Program-made: the position numbers and the translations under genes
From: Bacteroidota bacterium
GTDB lineage: Bacteria; Bacteroidota; Bacteroidia; Bacteroidales; Prolixibacteraceae
Assembly (NCBI GenBank): GCA_023412195.1
Contig: JAEYNZ010000023.1
Location: 1-64,000 of the forward strand
Direction of reading: 5' to 3'
DNA: 64,000 nt
In this document: piece after piece, positions 7,942-15,612 of the stretch
Numbering within the stretch: position 1 is the first letter of the stretch
Layout: every line of letters starts with the position of its first letter
The notes under the pieces: generated by a model
Databases searched by the model: none
Told to the model about the DNA's origin: nothing
Seen by the model: the letters and a program-made list of their open reading frames with translations, nothing else

Positions 7942-9330
7942 ATGTTTGAAAAAGAAGTTTATATCAACCGAAGGAAAAAATTGAAAGAAATCTTAACAGG
8001 GGGCATAGCACTTTTCCCGGGAAATGTAGATTCCCCTATGAATTATCCTGCAAATACTTACCATTTCAGGCAGGATAGTACGTTCCTGTATTTTTTTGGC
8101 CTCGATTTCCCCGGACTGGCCGGTGTGATTGATTTTGATAATGGCAAGGAGTATATATTCGGCAATGATGCAGACATCGATGACATTATCTGGATTGGGC
8201 CACAGGTTCCGCTTACTGAAAATGCAGCAAAAGTTGGTGTGACTAGTACAGCACCTTATGCCAAATTGTATGATTTCGTACAGAATTCCGCCAAAAACGG
8301 CCGGAAAATTCACATTCTTCCTCCATACAGGGCGGAAAACAAACTGCTGCTGGAACAACTTCTGAATGTCCCTGCCAGCCGTACAAGGGAAATTGCTTCG
8401 GAGGACCTCATAAGAGCCGTTGTCAGCCTTCGTTCCATCAAGGAAAAGGTGGAACTGGTGGAGATTGAAAAAGCCTGTGCCACTGGGTATGAAATGCATG
8501 TTACCGCCATGCGCATGGCCAAACCCGGCGTATGGGAACAAAAAATAGCTGGTACTATTGAAGGTATTGCATCTGCCGGGGGTGGGATGATTGCTTTCCC
8601 TGTGATCCTTTCTCAAAACGGCGAAACACTGCACAATCACAATCATTCACAGATACTTGAAAAAGGCAGACTGATGATTACCGATGCAGGTGCAGAATCG
8701 TTGCTGCATTATGCTTCCGATTTTACCCGCACAGTTCCGGTTGGTGGAAAATTCTCAAAAAAACAAAGGGAAATCTATGAAATTGTACTGGCGGCAAACA
8801 ACAAAGCCACTTCACTTATAAAACCTGGGGTTACCTACCTATCGGTACATCTGGCTGCATGCGAAGTAATCGCTTCCGGACTGAAAGACCTTGGCCTGAT
8901 GAAAGGCGATGTGAAAGAGGCTGTAAACGCAGGCGCCCATGCACTTTTCTTTCCCCATGGATTAGGCCACATGATGGGGCTCGATGTGCATGATATGGAA
9001 GACCTGGGGCAGATTTATGTTGGATTTGATGATGAGGTGAAGCCTTCCGGGCAGTTCGGAACATCGGCGCTTAGGCTGGGCCGGCGCCTGCAGGAGGGAT
9101 TTGTACTTACAAATGAACCGGGGATTTATTTTATACCTGCCCTTATCGACCAATGGCAAAAAGATCGGACCAATGCCGGTTTTATCAATTTCGATAAGGT
9201 AAATGAATACAGGGATTTTGGAGGAATCAGGCTCGAAGATGATATCCTTGTAACAAAAAATGGGGGAGAAATTATTGGTAAACGCGTACCGGTTGATCCG
9301 GATGAAGTCGAAAGGATTGTGACAGGTTAA
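7942..9330 (+). CDS. pepP: Xaa-Pro aminopeptidase (M24B, aminopeptidase P family)
   Basis: A 462-residue cytoplasmic metallopeptidase that removes an N-terminal residue preceding proline. The N-terminal creatinase-like domain is about 1-170 (HFRQDSTFLYFFGLDFPG is the usual signature), and the pita-bread M24 domain about 175-460. The dinuclear metal site is complete: Asp248 in ITDAGAE, Asp260 in HYASDFTR, the histidine in HGLGHMMGLDVHD, Glu in TNEPGIYF and Glu in GIRLEDD. No signal peptide is seen. The stop overlaps by four bases the stop of the convergent ArsC-fold gene. It probably helps recycle peptides together with the S9 peptidases elsewhere in the window, which is inference. Confidence 0.94.
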   Translation: MFEKEVYINRRKKLKEILTGGIALFPGNVDSPMNYPANTYHFRQDSTFLYFFGLDFPGLAGVIDFDNGKEYIFGNDADIDDIIWIGPQVPLTENAAKVGVTSTAPYAKLYDFVQNSAKNGRKIHILPPYRAENKLLLEQLLNVPASRTREIASEDLIRAVVSLRSIKEKVELVEIEKACATGYEMHVTAMRMAKPGVWEQKIAGTIEGIASAGGGMIAFPVILSQNGETLHNHNHSQILEKGRLMITDAGAESLLHYASDFTRTVPVGGKFSKKQREIYEIVLAANNKATSLIKPGVTYLSVHLAACEVIASGLKDLGLMKGDVKEAVNAGAHALFFPHGLGHMMGLDVHDMEDLGQIYVGFDDEVKPSGQFGTSALRLGRRLQEGFVLTNEPGIYFIPALIDQWQKDRTNAGFINFDKVNEYRDFGGIRLEDDILVTKNGGEIIGKRVPVDPDEVERIVTG

Positions 9331-9764
9331 AGCAATTTTTCTTTCTGTGGCTTTAATATCCGGTAATAAAAATAATCGAGTTCGGTTTTTATTTCGTCCC
9401 TGATTTCCCTGCATTTCTGCCGGATTTCCTCCTGACTGGAAGAGTTCTTGTATGGATTGTGAAATCCAAGGTGCATTTTTCTTTTATACCTGATGGGAGG
9501 AATCCTTAATTCTTCTGTGGTACCTTCTCCCACCGTGATGAGGTAATCGAATTCCATATGATCGAACTTTGAGTAATGCTGAGGAACCTGTTGTTCGAGA
9601 TTGATCCCGATTTCAGCCATCACCTCAATGGCATCCGTGCTTACATGCCCTGAGGGTTCTATTCCTGCAGAATAAATCTCAAGATCCCTGTCGAAGCTTC
9701 TCAAAATGGCTTCTGCCATCTGGCTCCTGCATGAGTTTTGATTGCTAAGAAAAAATATCTTCAT
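9327..9764 (-). CDS. ArsC/low-molecular-weight phosphatase-fold protein lacking the nucleophilic Cys
   Basis: A 145-residue protein of the thioredoxin-coupled ArsC/LMW-PTP superfamily. The N-terminal P-loop reads SNQNSCRSQMAEA (7-19). In this family the loop is CxxNSCRS, so the catalytic Cys is Ser7, while Cys12 and Arg13 are kept. The AGIEPSGHVSTDAIEVMAEIGI block (33-54) is a normal match to the family AG...P....AI..M...GI pattern. The resolving-cysteine region has no cysteine (TVGEGTTEEL), and the DP loop reads HNPY, with Asn103 where the general acid Asp is expected. All evidence points to a non-catalytic member. It has no arsenic-resistance neighbours. The start is fixed by the P-loop position. 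Confidence 0.87.
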   Translation of the reverse strand: MKIFFLSNQNSCRSQMAEAILRSFDRDLEIYSAGIEPSGHVSTDAIEVMAEIGINLEQQVPQHYSKFDHMEFDYLITVGEGTTEELRIPPIRYKRKMHLGFHNPYKNSSSQEEIRQKCREIRDEIKTELDYFYYRILKPQKEKLL

Positions 9765-10083
9765 CCTACCCAGGTTTTACTGATTCATTTTCTGATTCTT
9801 AATACGACGATAAAATAGCATAAAAAAGTTAAACTTCAAAATGCAAACTGATATAATCATATTGAAAATTAATATATTACAGATGTTATTCAACATGATT
9901 TTTGTAAATTGTGGGGTTGGTACAAGAAATACTGAAAAAAACGAAATTAGATGCTTTTATCGGGCTAAATTGCAATTATTCAAATTGATTTCAAAAACTT
10001 TGAGTATTAATCAGTAATTCTCTATTTTCGTAGTCTGAAATGTTTATGCACACCATTGAATAATGGTAACTAAAATTTTGTAA
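9765..10083. other. Divergent intergenic region with DUF349 promoter
   Basis: This 319-base AT-rich spacer holds no gene. Its right end has a good Bacteroidota-type promoter for the DUF349 gene (10000-10030). I see nothing else that I can name. Confidence 0.6.
9999..10030 (+). promoter_or_regulatory. Putative promoter of the DUF349 gene
   Basis: TTTG at 9999-10002 and TATTTTCG at 10023-10030 are 20 bases apart. This is a full -33 box and a -7 box with one mismatch. The ATG is 53 bases downstream. Confidence 0.5.
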
Positions 10084-12537
10084 ATGGCACCTAAAGATCT
10101 AAAAAACCCTGAAGGGTTAAAAGGCAAGCAGAATGATGAAAATAACACAGCTGCTTCAAATGATGAGAAGATAAAGAAAGATATATCCCCTGAAACTGAA
10201 GATCAGGAACAGGAGATAAATCCGGAGGAACTGGCAAAATCCGATGAGAATATGGAAAGCCCTGCGCAGGAACAGCCTGTTGCACCAAAGGATGCTGGTG
10301 AATCGCCCGAAACTCACGAAGAAGTTGATCCTGACGATCCAATTGTTGATGAAAGTGTCCTTCTTGACGAGATGGATGTACCTCAGGAAGACGAACCTTC
10401 AATGGATCAGCCTGTGGTTGAAGGAGATGTAATTCCTGATATTGAAGAGGAATCGGCAGCAGAGGAGTCAGAGCCGGCAGCTGAGGATGATATTCAGGTA
10501 ACAGATCCTGAAGTTACTTCTGAAACATCGCTTCAGGATCCTGAAAACCCTGAAACTGTTGAAGAAATTGTTGCGGAGGAAGGAAAGGCAGGTCCGTCAG
10601 ATGAAGAAACAGCAGCAGAACAATCTGCCCCGACTGAACAGGAGGAGGTAAAAGCTGAACAGACAGATGATGTTAAAGAGCCGCAACAGAAAGCTGATAT
10701 TGCATCTTCACATAAAAAAGATGTCACTGCGGCCCCTTCTGCCGAAAAGGTTTACAGCACCGATCCCAAAGAGAAAAAAGCAGTGCTTGAATTGCATCAG
10801 AAAGAAAAACCTGATTATACAACTTATTCTGAATTGGAACTTGTAAATGCATTGTCAGAAGTTCTGGAACGAAACGATGAATACGACATCAAGGATGATG
10901 TGGAAGCCATTAAAGCTGCATTTTACCGAAAGGTAAAAGAAGATGTGGAGGAACAAAAGAAAAAATTTATTGAAGAAGGTGGCTTTGAAGAAGAGTTTCA
11001 GGAACAGGAAAGTCCTTATGAACAGGATATACGGGAACTGCTGAAAAAATACCGGCAGATCAGACATGATTTCAATAAAAAGCTGGAGCATGAGAAGGAA
11101 CAGAATCTTCAGCTGAAATATGAAATAATAGAAGAAATAAAAGGCTTGCTGCATAAAGAGGAGTCGATCAATAAAACATTTCAGGAGTTCAGGGAACTGC
11201 AGCAACGCTGGCGTGAAATTGGCCCGGTGCCCCAGACTAAAATGAAAGACCTGTGGGATACATACCACTTCCATGTTGAAAGCTTCTACGACTATATTAA
11301 AATAAACCAGGAATTACGGGATCTGGATTTAAAGAAAAACCTGGAGATTAAAATCAAGCTTTGTGAACAGGCTGAAGAATTGTTGCTTGAATCAAATACC
11401 ATTAAGGCATTCAACCAACTTCAGAAACTTCACGACAGATGGCGGGAAGCAGGACCTGTTCCGCGCGAGAACAAAGATGATATCTGGGACAGGTTTAAGG
11501 CTGCTACGGCCAAAATAAATAAAAAACACCAGGATTATTTCGAAAACCGCAAATCGGAACAGAAGAAAAATTACGAAGCTAAAAAGGCCCTTTGCGAGCA
11601 GGTGGAAGAAATCAATGAAATGGAGATTGACAACCACAAGGACTGGGGTGAAAAATCGAAAGAAGTGGTAAACCTGCAGAAGATATGGCGTACCATCGGA
11701 TTTGCCCCGCGCAAGGATAATAATAAAATATACACCAGGTTCAGGGAAGCCTGCGATAAATTTTTTGATACCAAACGTGAGTTTTATTCGAAAAATAAGG
11801 AATTGCAGCAAACCAATCTGCAGATGAAACTCGATCTCTGCGTACAGGCCGAAGCACTGAAGGATAGCACCGACTGGCGCAAAGCAACGCAGGATCTGAT
11901 CAATATTCAGAAACAGTGGAAGGAAATAGGCCCGGTTCCGCGTAAACATTCAGATATTCTGTGGAAAAGGTTCAGGCAGGCCTGTGACTATTTCTTCGAT
12001 AAAAAATCGGAGCATTTCTCAAGCATCGATACTGAACAGGTCGATAATCTGAAATTGAAGGAACAGTTGATTGAGGAAGTTGAGAATTTCAAATCAACGG
12101 GCGATGTCGGTAAAAACTTTGAACTGCTAAAGGACCTTCAGCGCAGATGGACTGAAATAGGCCATGTGCCCATGAAGAAGAAGGATGAGGTGCAAAGAAG
12201 GTTCAGGACCGCCATCAATAAACTGTTTGATGACCTGAACATGGATGAATCGAACAGGAACATGTTAAAGTTCAGAACCAAGATGGTTTCATTCTCTGAA
12301 TCATCAAGGGGACAGAACAAGATGCGCCTGGAGCGTGATAAGTATATGACAAAGCTGAAGCAACTCGAAAGCGACCTTGTGCTTCTTGACAACAACATCG
12401 GCTTCTTTGCCAAGTCGAAAAATGCTGAATCCCTCATCGAGGATGTGAGACAGAAAATCGAGCAGACTAAAGAGAAAATTGAATTTTTGAAAAATAAAAT
12501 CAGGGTGATCGACGAAATGGATTCTTCTGAAGAATAG
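10084..12537 (+). CDS. DUF349 repeat protein with acidic N-terminal region
   Basis: An 817-residue protein in two parts. Residues 1-250 are disordered and very acidic (rich in Glu, Asp, Pro and Ala). Residues 260-817 are helical and coiled-coil rich, with five DUF349 units, each carrying a variant of LQ..WREIGPVPR....LW.RF..A.D.FF: near 370, 445, 540, 615 and 695. The fourth repeat is the closest to consensus (WKEIGPVPRKHSDILWKRF). Proteins of this family are widespread in Bacteroidota and Actinobacteria; their role is not firmly known. There is no membrane segment or enzymatic motif, so a cytoplasmic scaffold or nucleic-acid-binding role is only a guess. It is monocistronic, with its own promoter and terminator. 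Confidence 0.92.
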   Translation: MAPKDLKNPEGLKGKQNDENNTAASNDEKIKKDISPETEDQEQEINPEELAKSDENMESPAQEQPVAPKDAGESPETHEEVDPDDPIVDESVLLDEMDVPQEDEPSMDQPVVEGDVIPDIEEESAAEESEPAAEDDIQVTDPEVTSETSLQDPENPETVEEIVAEEGKAGPSDEETAAEQSAPTEQEEVKAEQTDDVKEPQQKADIASSHKKDVTAAPSAEKVYSTDPKEKKAVLELHQKEKPDYTTYSELELVNALSEVLERNDEYDIKDDVEAIKAAFYRKVKEDVEEQKKKFIEEGGFEEEFQEQESPYEQDIRELLKKYRQIRHDFNKKLEHEKEQNLQLKYEIIEEIKGLLHKEESINKTFQEFRELQQRWREIGPVPQTKMKDLWDTYHFHVESFYDYIKINQELRDLDLKKNLEIKIKLCEQAEELLLESNTIKAFNQLQKLHDRWREAGPVPRENKDDIWDRFKAATAKINKKHQDYFENRKSEQKKNYEAKKALCEQVEEINEMEIDNHKDWGEKSKEVVNLQKIWRTIGFAPRKDNNKIYTRFREACDKFFDTKREFYSKNKELQQTNLQMKLDLCVQAEALKDSTDWRKATQDLINIQKQWKEIGPVPRKHSDILWKRFRQACDYFFDKKSEHFSSIDTEQVDNLKLKEQLIEEVENFKSTGDVGKNFELLKDLQRRWTEIGHVPMKKKDEVQRRFRTAINKLFDDLNMDESNRNMLKFRTKMVSFSESSRGQNKMRLERDKYMTKLKQLESDLVLLDNNIGFFAKSKNAESLIEDVRQKIEQTKEKIEFLKNKIRVIDEMDSSEE

Positions 12538-12558
12538 TTTTTTTATGAATCATACAGA

Positions 12559-12593
12559 TGCCCCGGAGGTTTTATGCCTTCGGGGCACTTTTG
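12559..12593 (+). terminator. Rho-independent terminator after the DUF349 gene
   Basis: Stem TGCCCCGGAGG (12559-12569), loop TTTTATG, stem CCTTCGGGGCA (12577-12587) with one wobble pair, then CTTTTG. It lies 22 bases after the DUF349 stop. Confidence 0.85.
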
Positions 12594-12669
12594 TTTTACC
12601 CCAGTTTCAACTTCTGGTTGTGAGTTTTGTATATTATATAAAATTAGAAATATTGTATCAAGACGGTTA

Positions 12670-12900
12670 GACACAAGTCCCTCAGTAAACACGGCGGTAG
12701 CCCGAAAAAGAGTAATATTAGGAGCAGGATGTGTTGTGCAGAGACACGACCCCCTAAATCACCCGAGGGGGGATTTAAGGACCGTGCAAGTTTTGGGCAG
12801 TTTAACTACTCTTAACCCTCTCCGCCAACTGGCGGAAGGATGGGAGGGGTCATTATCCACAAATTAAGACTGATTTCTAAAGATAATTACATAAGACTAT
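12670..12900 (+). repeat. Larger repeat unit, copy 1 (flanks plus 108-bp element)
   Basis: The 20-base string GACACAAGTCCCTCAGTAAA (12670-12689) and the stretch around TTACATAAGACTAT near 12886-12900 recur, with few changes, around the second copy at 13179-13385. The 108-bp element lies inside. The two copies therefore share about 45-60 bases of flank on the right and a short flank on the left, not only the element. Confidence 0.65.
12746..12853 (+). repeat. 108-bp terminal-inverted-repeat element, copy A
   Basis: The element starts ACGACCCCCTAAATC and ends GGGAGGGGTCAT, so the right end has one change from GGGGTCGT. Internal parts recognised in all copies are a left C-run/G-run hairpin, GGACCGTGCAAGTTT, a middle block ending TCTTAAC, and a right hairpin (CTCTCCGCCAACTGGCGGAAGGA here). 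Length is exactly 108 bases, as in copies B, D and E. Confidence 0.75.
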
Positions 12901-12982
12901 CAAAACTTCATGGAAGTAAAATAGAGATACTATAATACAAGCAGAAAGGTTTTAAGGATCAAACTATGGTTTGGGCTATACT

Positions 12983-13103
12983 AAATTCAATGTAAATTCA
13001 ATACAAATTCAATATTAATTCAATGTAAACTCAATTATTATTGAATTTACATTGAGTTTAAACTGAATCAACAATGAGTTTAATATGACTTTAATCTGCA
13101 TTT
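12983..13103. repeat. Array of 11-bp iterons with central inversion, locus 1
   Basis: Five direct 11-base units run from 12983 to 13037: AAATTCAATGT, AAATTCAATAC, AAATTCAATAT, TAATTCAATGT, AAACTCAATTA. From 13038 the same unit continues in reverse complement: TTATTGAATTT, ACATTGAGTTT, AAACTGAATCA, ACAATGAGTTT, AATATGACTTT and a weak AATCTGCATTT. There are no spacers; the period is 11 throughout, close to one DNA helical turn, with AATT or AAATT in phase. It is noncoding. Confidence 0.85.
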
Positions 13104-13178
13104 AGTACTCCTATACATTTATGTTTTAATCATTCCAAATAGTTTTACCAACATGGGTATCAGGATTTATAGTATCAG

Positions 13179-13385
13179 GACACAAGTCTCTCAGTAAAAA
13201 GTATTATAGCCATATGAAAAATTATATTAAAAACGACCCCCTAAATCCCGCAAGGCGGAACTTCAGGACCGTGCAAGTTTAGTAGGGCACTGCAAAAGAG
13301 CATCTTACCCCTCCCCTTCGGGGAGGATGGGAGGGGTCGTGATTAATAAAATAAGCCTGCTTTCGAATGACTATTACATAAGAGA
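13179..13385 (+). repeat. Larger repeat unit, copy 2 (flanks plus 108-bp element)
   Basis: Begins with GACACAAGTCTCTCAGTAAA (13179-13198), which differs at one base from copy 1, contains the 108-bp element at 13233-13340, and ends in a flank with CTATTACATAAGAGACT that matches the right flank of copy 1. Confidence 0.65.
13233..13340 (+). repeat. 108-bp terminal-inverted-repeat element, copy B
   Basis: Starts ACGACCCCCTAAATCCC and ends GGGAGGGGTCGT, with perfect ACGACCCC/GGGGTCGT terminal inverted repeats. The right hairpin is CTCCCCTTCGGGGAG. The block GGACCGTGCAAGTTTAGTA is shared with copy A. Exactly 108 bases. Confidence 0.8.
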
Positions 13386-13413
13386 CTGGATATTCATCTG
13401 AAATTTTTCTCAT

Positions 13414-13447
13414 AAAAAAAGCTGCCTGTATCAACAGGCAGCTTTTT
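13414..13447 (-). terminator. Terminator of eno
   Basis: Perfect 14-base stem AAAAAGCTGCCTGT (13416-13429) with ACAGGCAGCTTTTT (13434-13447) around an ATCA loop. A-tract on one side and T-tract on the other make it able to work in both directions. It is 21 bases past the eno stop. Confidence 0.85.
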
Positions 13448-13468
13448 AATGATATCTGCAAATATTCC

Positions 13469-14770
13469 TTATTTTCTGTAAATCTTTTTGTACCCGTAAA
13501 TTGCACTTTCACCGAGTTCCTCTTCAATACGGAGCAACTGGTTGTATTTTGCCATACGGTCTGAACGGCTCAATGAGCCTGTTTTGATCTGTCCGCTGTT
13601 GGTAGCTACGGCAATGTCGGCGATTGTTGAATCTTCGGTTTCACCTGAACGGTGAGAAGTAACTGAAGTATAACCTGCCCGGTGTGCCATTTCAATAGCA
13701 TCAAGCGTTTCTGTAAGTGTACCAATCTGGTTAACCTTAATCAGGATTGAATTTGCTGCACCCAGTTCAATTCCTTTTTTCAGGTATTCAACGTTGGTAA
13801 CAAACAGGTCGTCACCAACAAGCTGACATTTGTGACCGATGGCAGCGTTTAGTTGTACCCATCCGTCCCAGTCACCTTCATGGCAACCATCTTCGATAGA
13901 ATCGATTGGATATTTTTCAACCAGCCCGGCAAGGAAAGCCACCTGTTCTTCCCGTGTACGTTTGGCGCCGGTTTCTCCTTCGAATTTAGAGTAGTCGTAG
14001 ATGCCGTTTTTGTAAAATTCAGAAGCAGCACAATCCAGGGCTATTGAAACATCTCCGCCGTCTTCTGCACGGCCGGGTTTGTAACCTGCTTTTTTAATTG
14101 CATCAATGATGCTGTTCAGTGCGTCTTCGGTACCATCGAGTGCAGGAGCGAAACCACCTTCATCACCTACGGCAGTGCTGAGGCCACGGTCGTGGAGCAC
14201 TTTTTTGAGTGAGTGGAAAACTTCGGCACCCATACGTAAACCTTCGCGGAATGAAGTAGCGCCAATAGGCCTGATCATGAATTCCTGGAAGGCAATAGGT
14301 GCATCAGAGTGTGAACCTCCGTTAATGATGTTCATCATAGGTACAGGAAGTGTTTTTGCGTTAGCACCTCCGATGTAACGGTAGAGGGGCAGTCCGGCAA
14401 ATTCGGCGGCAGCTTTTGCACAGGCCAGTGAAACACCAAGCATGGCATTGGCACCAAGGTTCGATTTAGTTTTTGTGCAATCCATTTCAATCAGTTTGCT
14501 GTCGATGGCAACCTGGTCTGTTCCGTCCATGCCAATCAGTTCTTTGGCTATGATATCGTTCACATTGTCGACGGCTTTCAATACACCTTTGCCCAGGTAA
14601 CGGCTTTTGTCGCCGTCGCGCAGCTCAAGTGCTTCATTTTCGCCGGTAGAAGCGCCTGATGGTACGGCAGCACGCCCAAACGCACCGCTTTCGAGAAGAA
14701 CTTCCACTTCAATTGTAGGATTACCGCGTGAATCCAGGATTTCTCTTGCTTTAATGTCGCTAATTAACAT
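13469..14770 (-). CDS. eno: Enolase
   Basis: A 433-residue enolase, the glycolytic enzyme that converts 2-phosphoglycerate to phosphoenolpyruvate. Signature segments are all present: AREILDSRGNPTIEVEV at the N-terminus, GASTGENEALELRDGD (flexible loop), GDEGGFAP, SIEDGCHEGDWDGW, the metal-binding VGDDLFVTN, the catalytic-lysine loop ILIKVNQIGTLTE, and SHRSGETEDSTIADIAV. Length is normal. It is a single-gene unit with a -7 box upstream and a strong terminator downstream. Together with pyruvate kinase and PckA elsewhere in the window it covers the PEP node. Confidence 0.98.
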   Translation of the reverse strand: MLISDIKAREILDSRGNPTIEVEVLLESGAFGRAAVPSGASTGENEALELRDGDKSRYLGKGVLKAVDNVNDIIAKELIGMDGTDQVAIDSKLIEMDCTKTKSNLGANAMLGVSLACAKAAAEFAGLPLYRYIGGANAKTLPVPMMNIINGGSHSDAPIAFQEFMIRPIGATSFREGLRMGAEVFHSLKKVLHDRGLSTAVGDEGGFAPALDGTEDALNSIIDAIKKAGYKPGRAEDGGDVSIALDCAASEFYKNGIYDYSKFEGETGAKRTREEQVAFLAGLVEKYPIDSIEDGCHEGDWDGWVQLNAAIGHKCQLVGDDLFVTNVEYLKKGIELGAANSILIKVNQIGTLTETLDAIEMAHRAGYTSVTSHRSGETEDSTIADIAVATNSGQIKTGSLSRSDRMAKYNQLLRIEEELGESAIYGYKKIYRK

Positions 14771-14853
14771 GGTAAACTGTTTTTTTTATTGTTTGACTTC
14801 CATTTGTTTTTCTCAGAAAATCAGCTTGTTGAACTGACTTGCCAAATGCAGTC

Positions 14854-14861
14854 CAAAGATA
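14854..14861 (-). promoter_or_regulatory. -7 box of eno
   Basis: On the minus strand this reads TATCTTTG, a perfect TAnnTTTG, about 84 bases upstream of the eno ATG. No good -33 TTG is visible at the expected distance. Confidence 0.45.
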
Positions 14862-15198
14862 GGAAAAATGTTCTGTTTCCTTAGGGTAAGTCTAATACAG
14901 TATAAAGGTATTTCACATAGGTTTAACTTATCTGCGGGATATCTATTGTATTGTTGTTAGTGGTTTTTAGTTTGTTGTTCATTGTTTCGCGGAAACGTGC
15001 CCTGAATATGGTTTATGTTGTTTTTTTTGTTCATGTTGTTCATGTTGTCGGAGACTTGATGTATAATGGGGAGGTTTAAATTTTTTAAAGAGTTTGAAGG
15101 TTCAACAGTAGCCAGTGAGAGGTAAGGGTTGATTTAGTTTGAGGTTTAGTGCATTAAGCTAGTTGCCTGTTCTAAATGAATTTAAAGAGTATTTTTTG

Positions 15199-15206
15199 TA
15201 AATTTG
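15199..15206 (+). promoter_or_regulatory. Perfect -7 box directly before the PIN fragment
   Basis: TAAATTTG ends four bases before the GTG start at 15211. If it is used, the transcript would be leaderless or nearly so. No -33 box is evident. Confidence 0.35.
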
Positions 15207-15210
15207 ACTT

Positions 15211-15408
15211 GTGAAACAAAGAATTTATTTAGATACTTCAGTTTTTGGTGGATATTATGACAATGAGTTTGCTGAATACACAAGACCATTGTATATCAGG
15301 CTTAAAAACAGCGAATTTAAATTACTATTTTCATTAATTGCACAGGATGAACTAAATGACGCGCCGGATAGAATTCCAGACACTTTTCGGAGCCATAAGA
15401 AACAATAG
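15211..15408 (+). pseudogene. Truncated PIN-domain (VapC-like) protein
   Basis: A 65-codon frame starting at a GTG. It opens with KQRIYLDTSVFGGYYDNEF, the N-terminus of PIN-domain proteins in which the first acidic metal ligand (Asp of LDTS) is present. Intact members of this group are roughly 140-160 residues; here the match ends around residue 58 and a stop follows after RSHKKQ. The remaining acidic residues of the nuclease site are missing. The sequence just downstream (from 15444) is the 148-bp repeat element and not the rest of the gene. I read this as the remnant of a toxin-type RNase gene broken by rearrangement. No antitoxin gene is visible upstream. Confidence 0.65.
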
Positions 15409-15443
15409 AATGAAATAAAACTACATGATCTCTCAGAACCACC

Positions 15444-15591
15444 ACGACTTCTCCCAGCCTCTCCAAAGGAGAGGGGTAAGAGTTCACTGCATGTTAAGTG
15501 GAGCAGATAACAATGGTAGAGCCTTGATTATGGATATGAAACCTGCTTCAGAGCGTCTTGAAGTCCCCCTTAGGGGGATTTAGGGGGTCGT
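15444..15591 (-). repeat. 148-bp variant of the terminal-inverted-repeat element, copy C (reversed)
   Basis: Read on the minus strand it starts ACGACCCCCTAAATCCCCCT and ends GGCTGGGAGAAGTCGT. The left and right hairpins, the ACTTC after the left hairpin and the CTCTTACCCCTCTCC block are those of the 108-bp family, but the middle is about 40 bases longer. The left end, GGGGGTCGT on the plus strand, stops 21 bases before the DUF559 start codon. Confidence 0.75.
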
Positions 15592-15612
15592 TGCAGGTAA
15601 ATAAGTTAAAAA

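Larger units (their letters stand above)
12538..13468. other. Repeat-rich noncoding region between DUF349 gene and eno
   Basis: About 930 bases with no credible gene. From left to right it holds the DUF349 terminator, a repeat unit with a 108-bp element (12746-12853), an array of inverted 11-bp iterons (12983-13103), a second related repeat unit with a 108-bp element (13233-13340), and the eno terminator (13414-13447). A 97-codon frame at 12574-12867 runs through the first repeat and is not a gene. Confidence 0.8.
14771..15210. other. Noncoding region upstream of eno
   Basis: About 440 bases without a gene. It holds the eno -7 box (14854-14861), a T/G-rich low-complexity part with TTGTTCATG repeats near 15029-15046, and a TAAATTTG box at 15199-15206 directly before the truncated PIN gene. 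Confidence 0.6.

Noticed and set aside
12574..12867. 97-codon frame after the DUF349 gene
   Set aside because: It starts inside the terminator hairpin and runs through the 108-bp repeat; its translation has no protein-like pattern.
12983..13103. Possible CRISPR array
   Set aside because: Units are 11 bases with no spacers and switch orientation in the centre; there are no cas genes.
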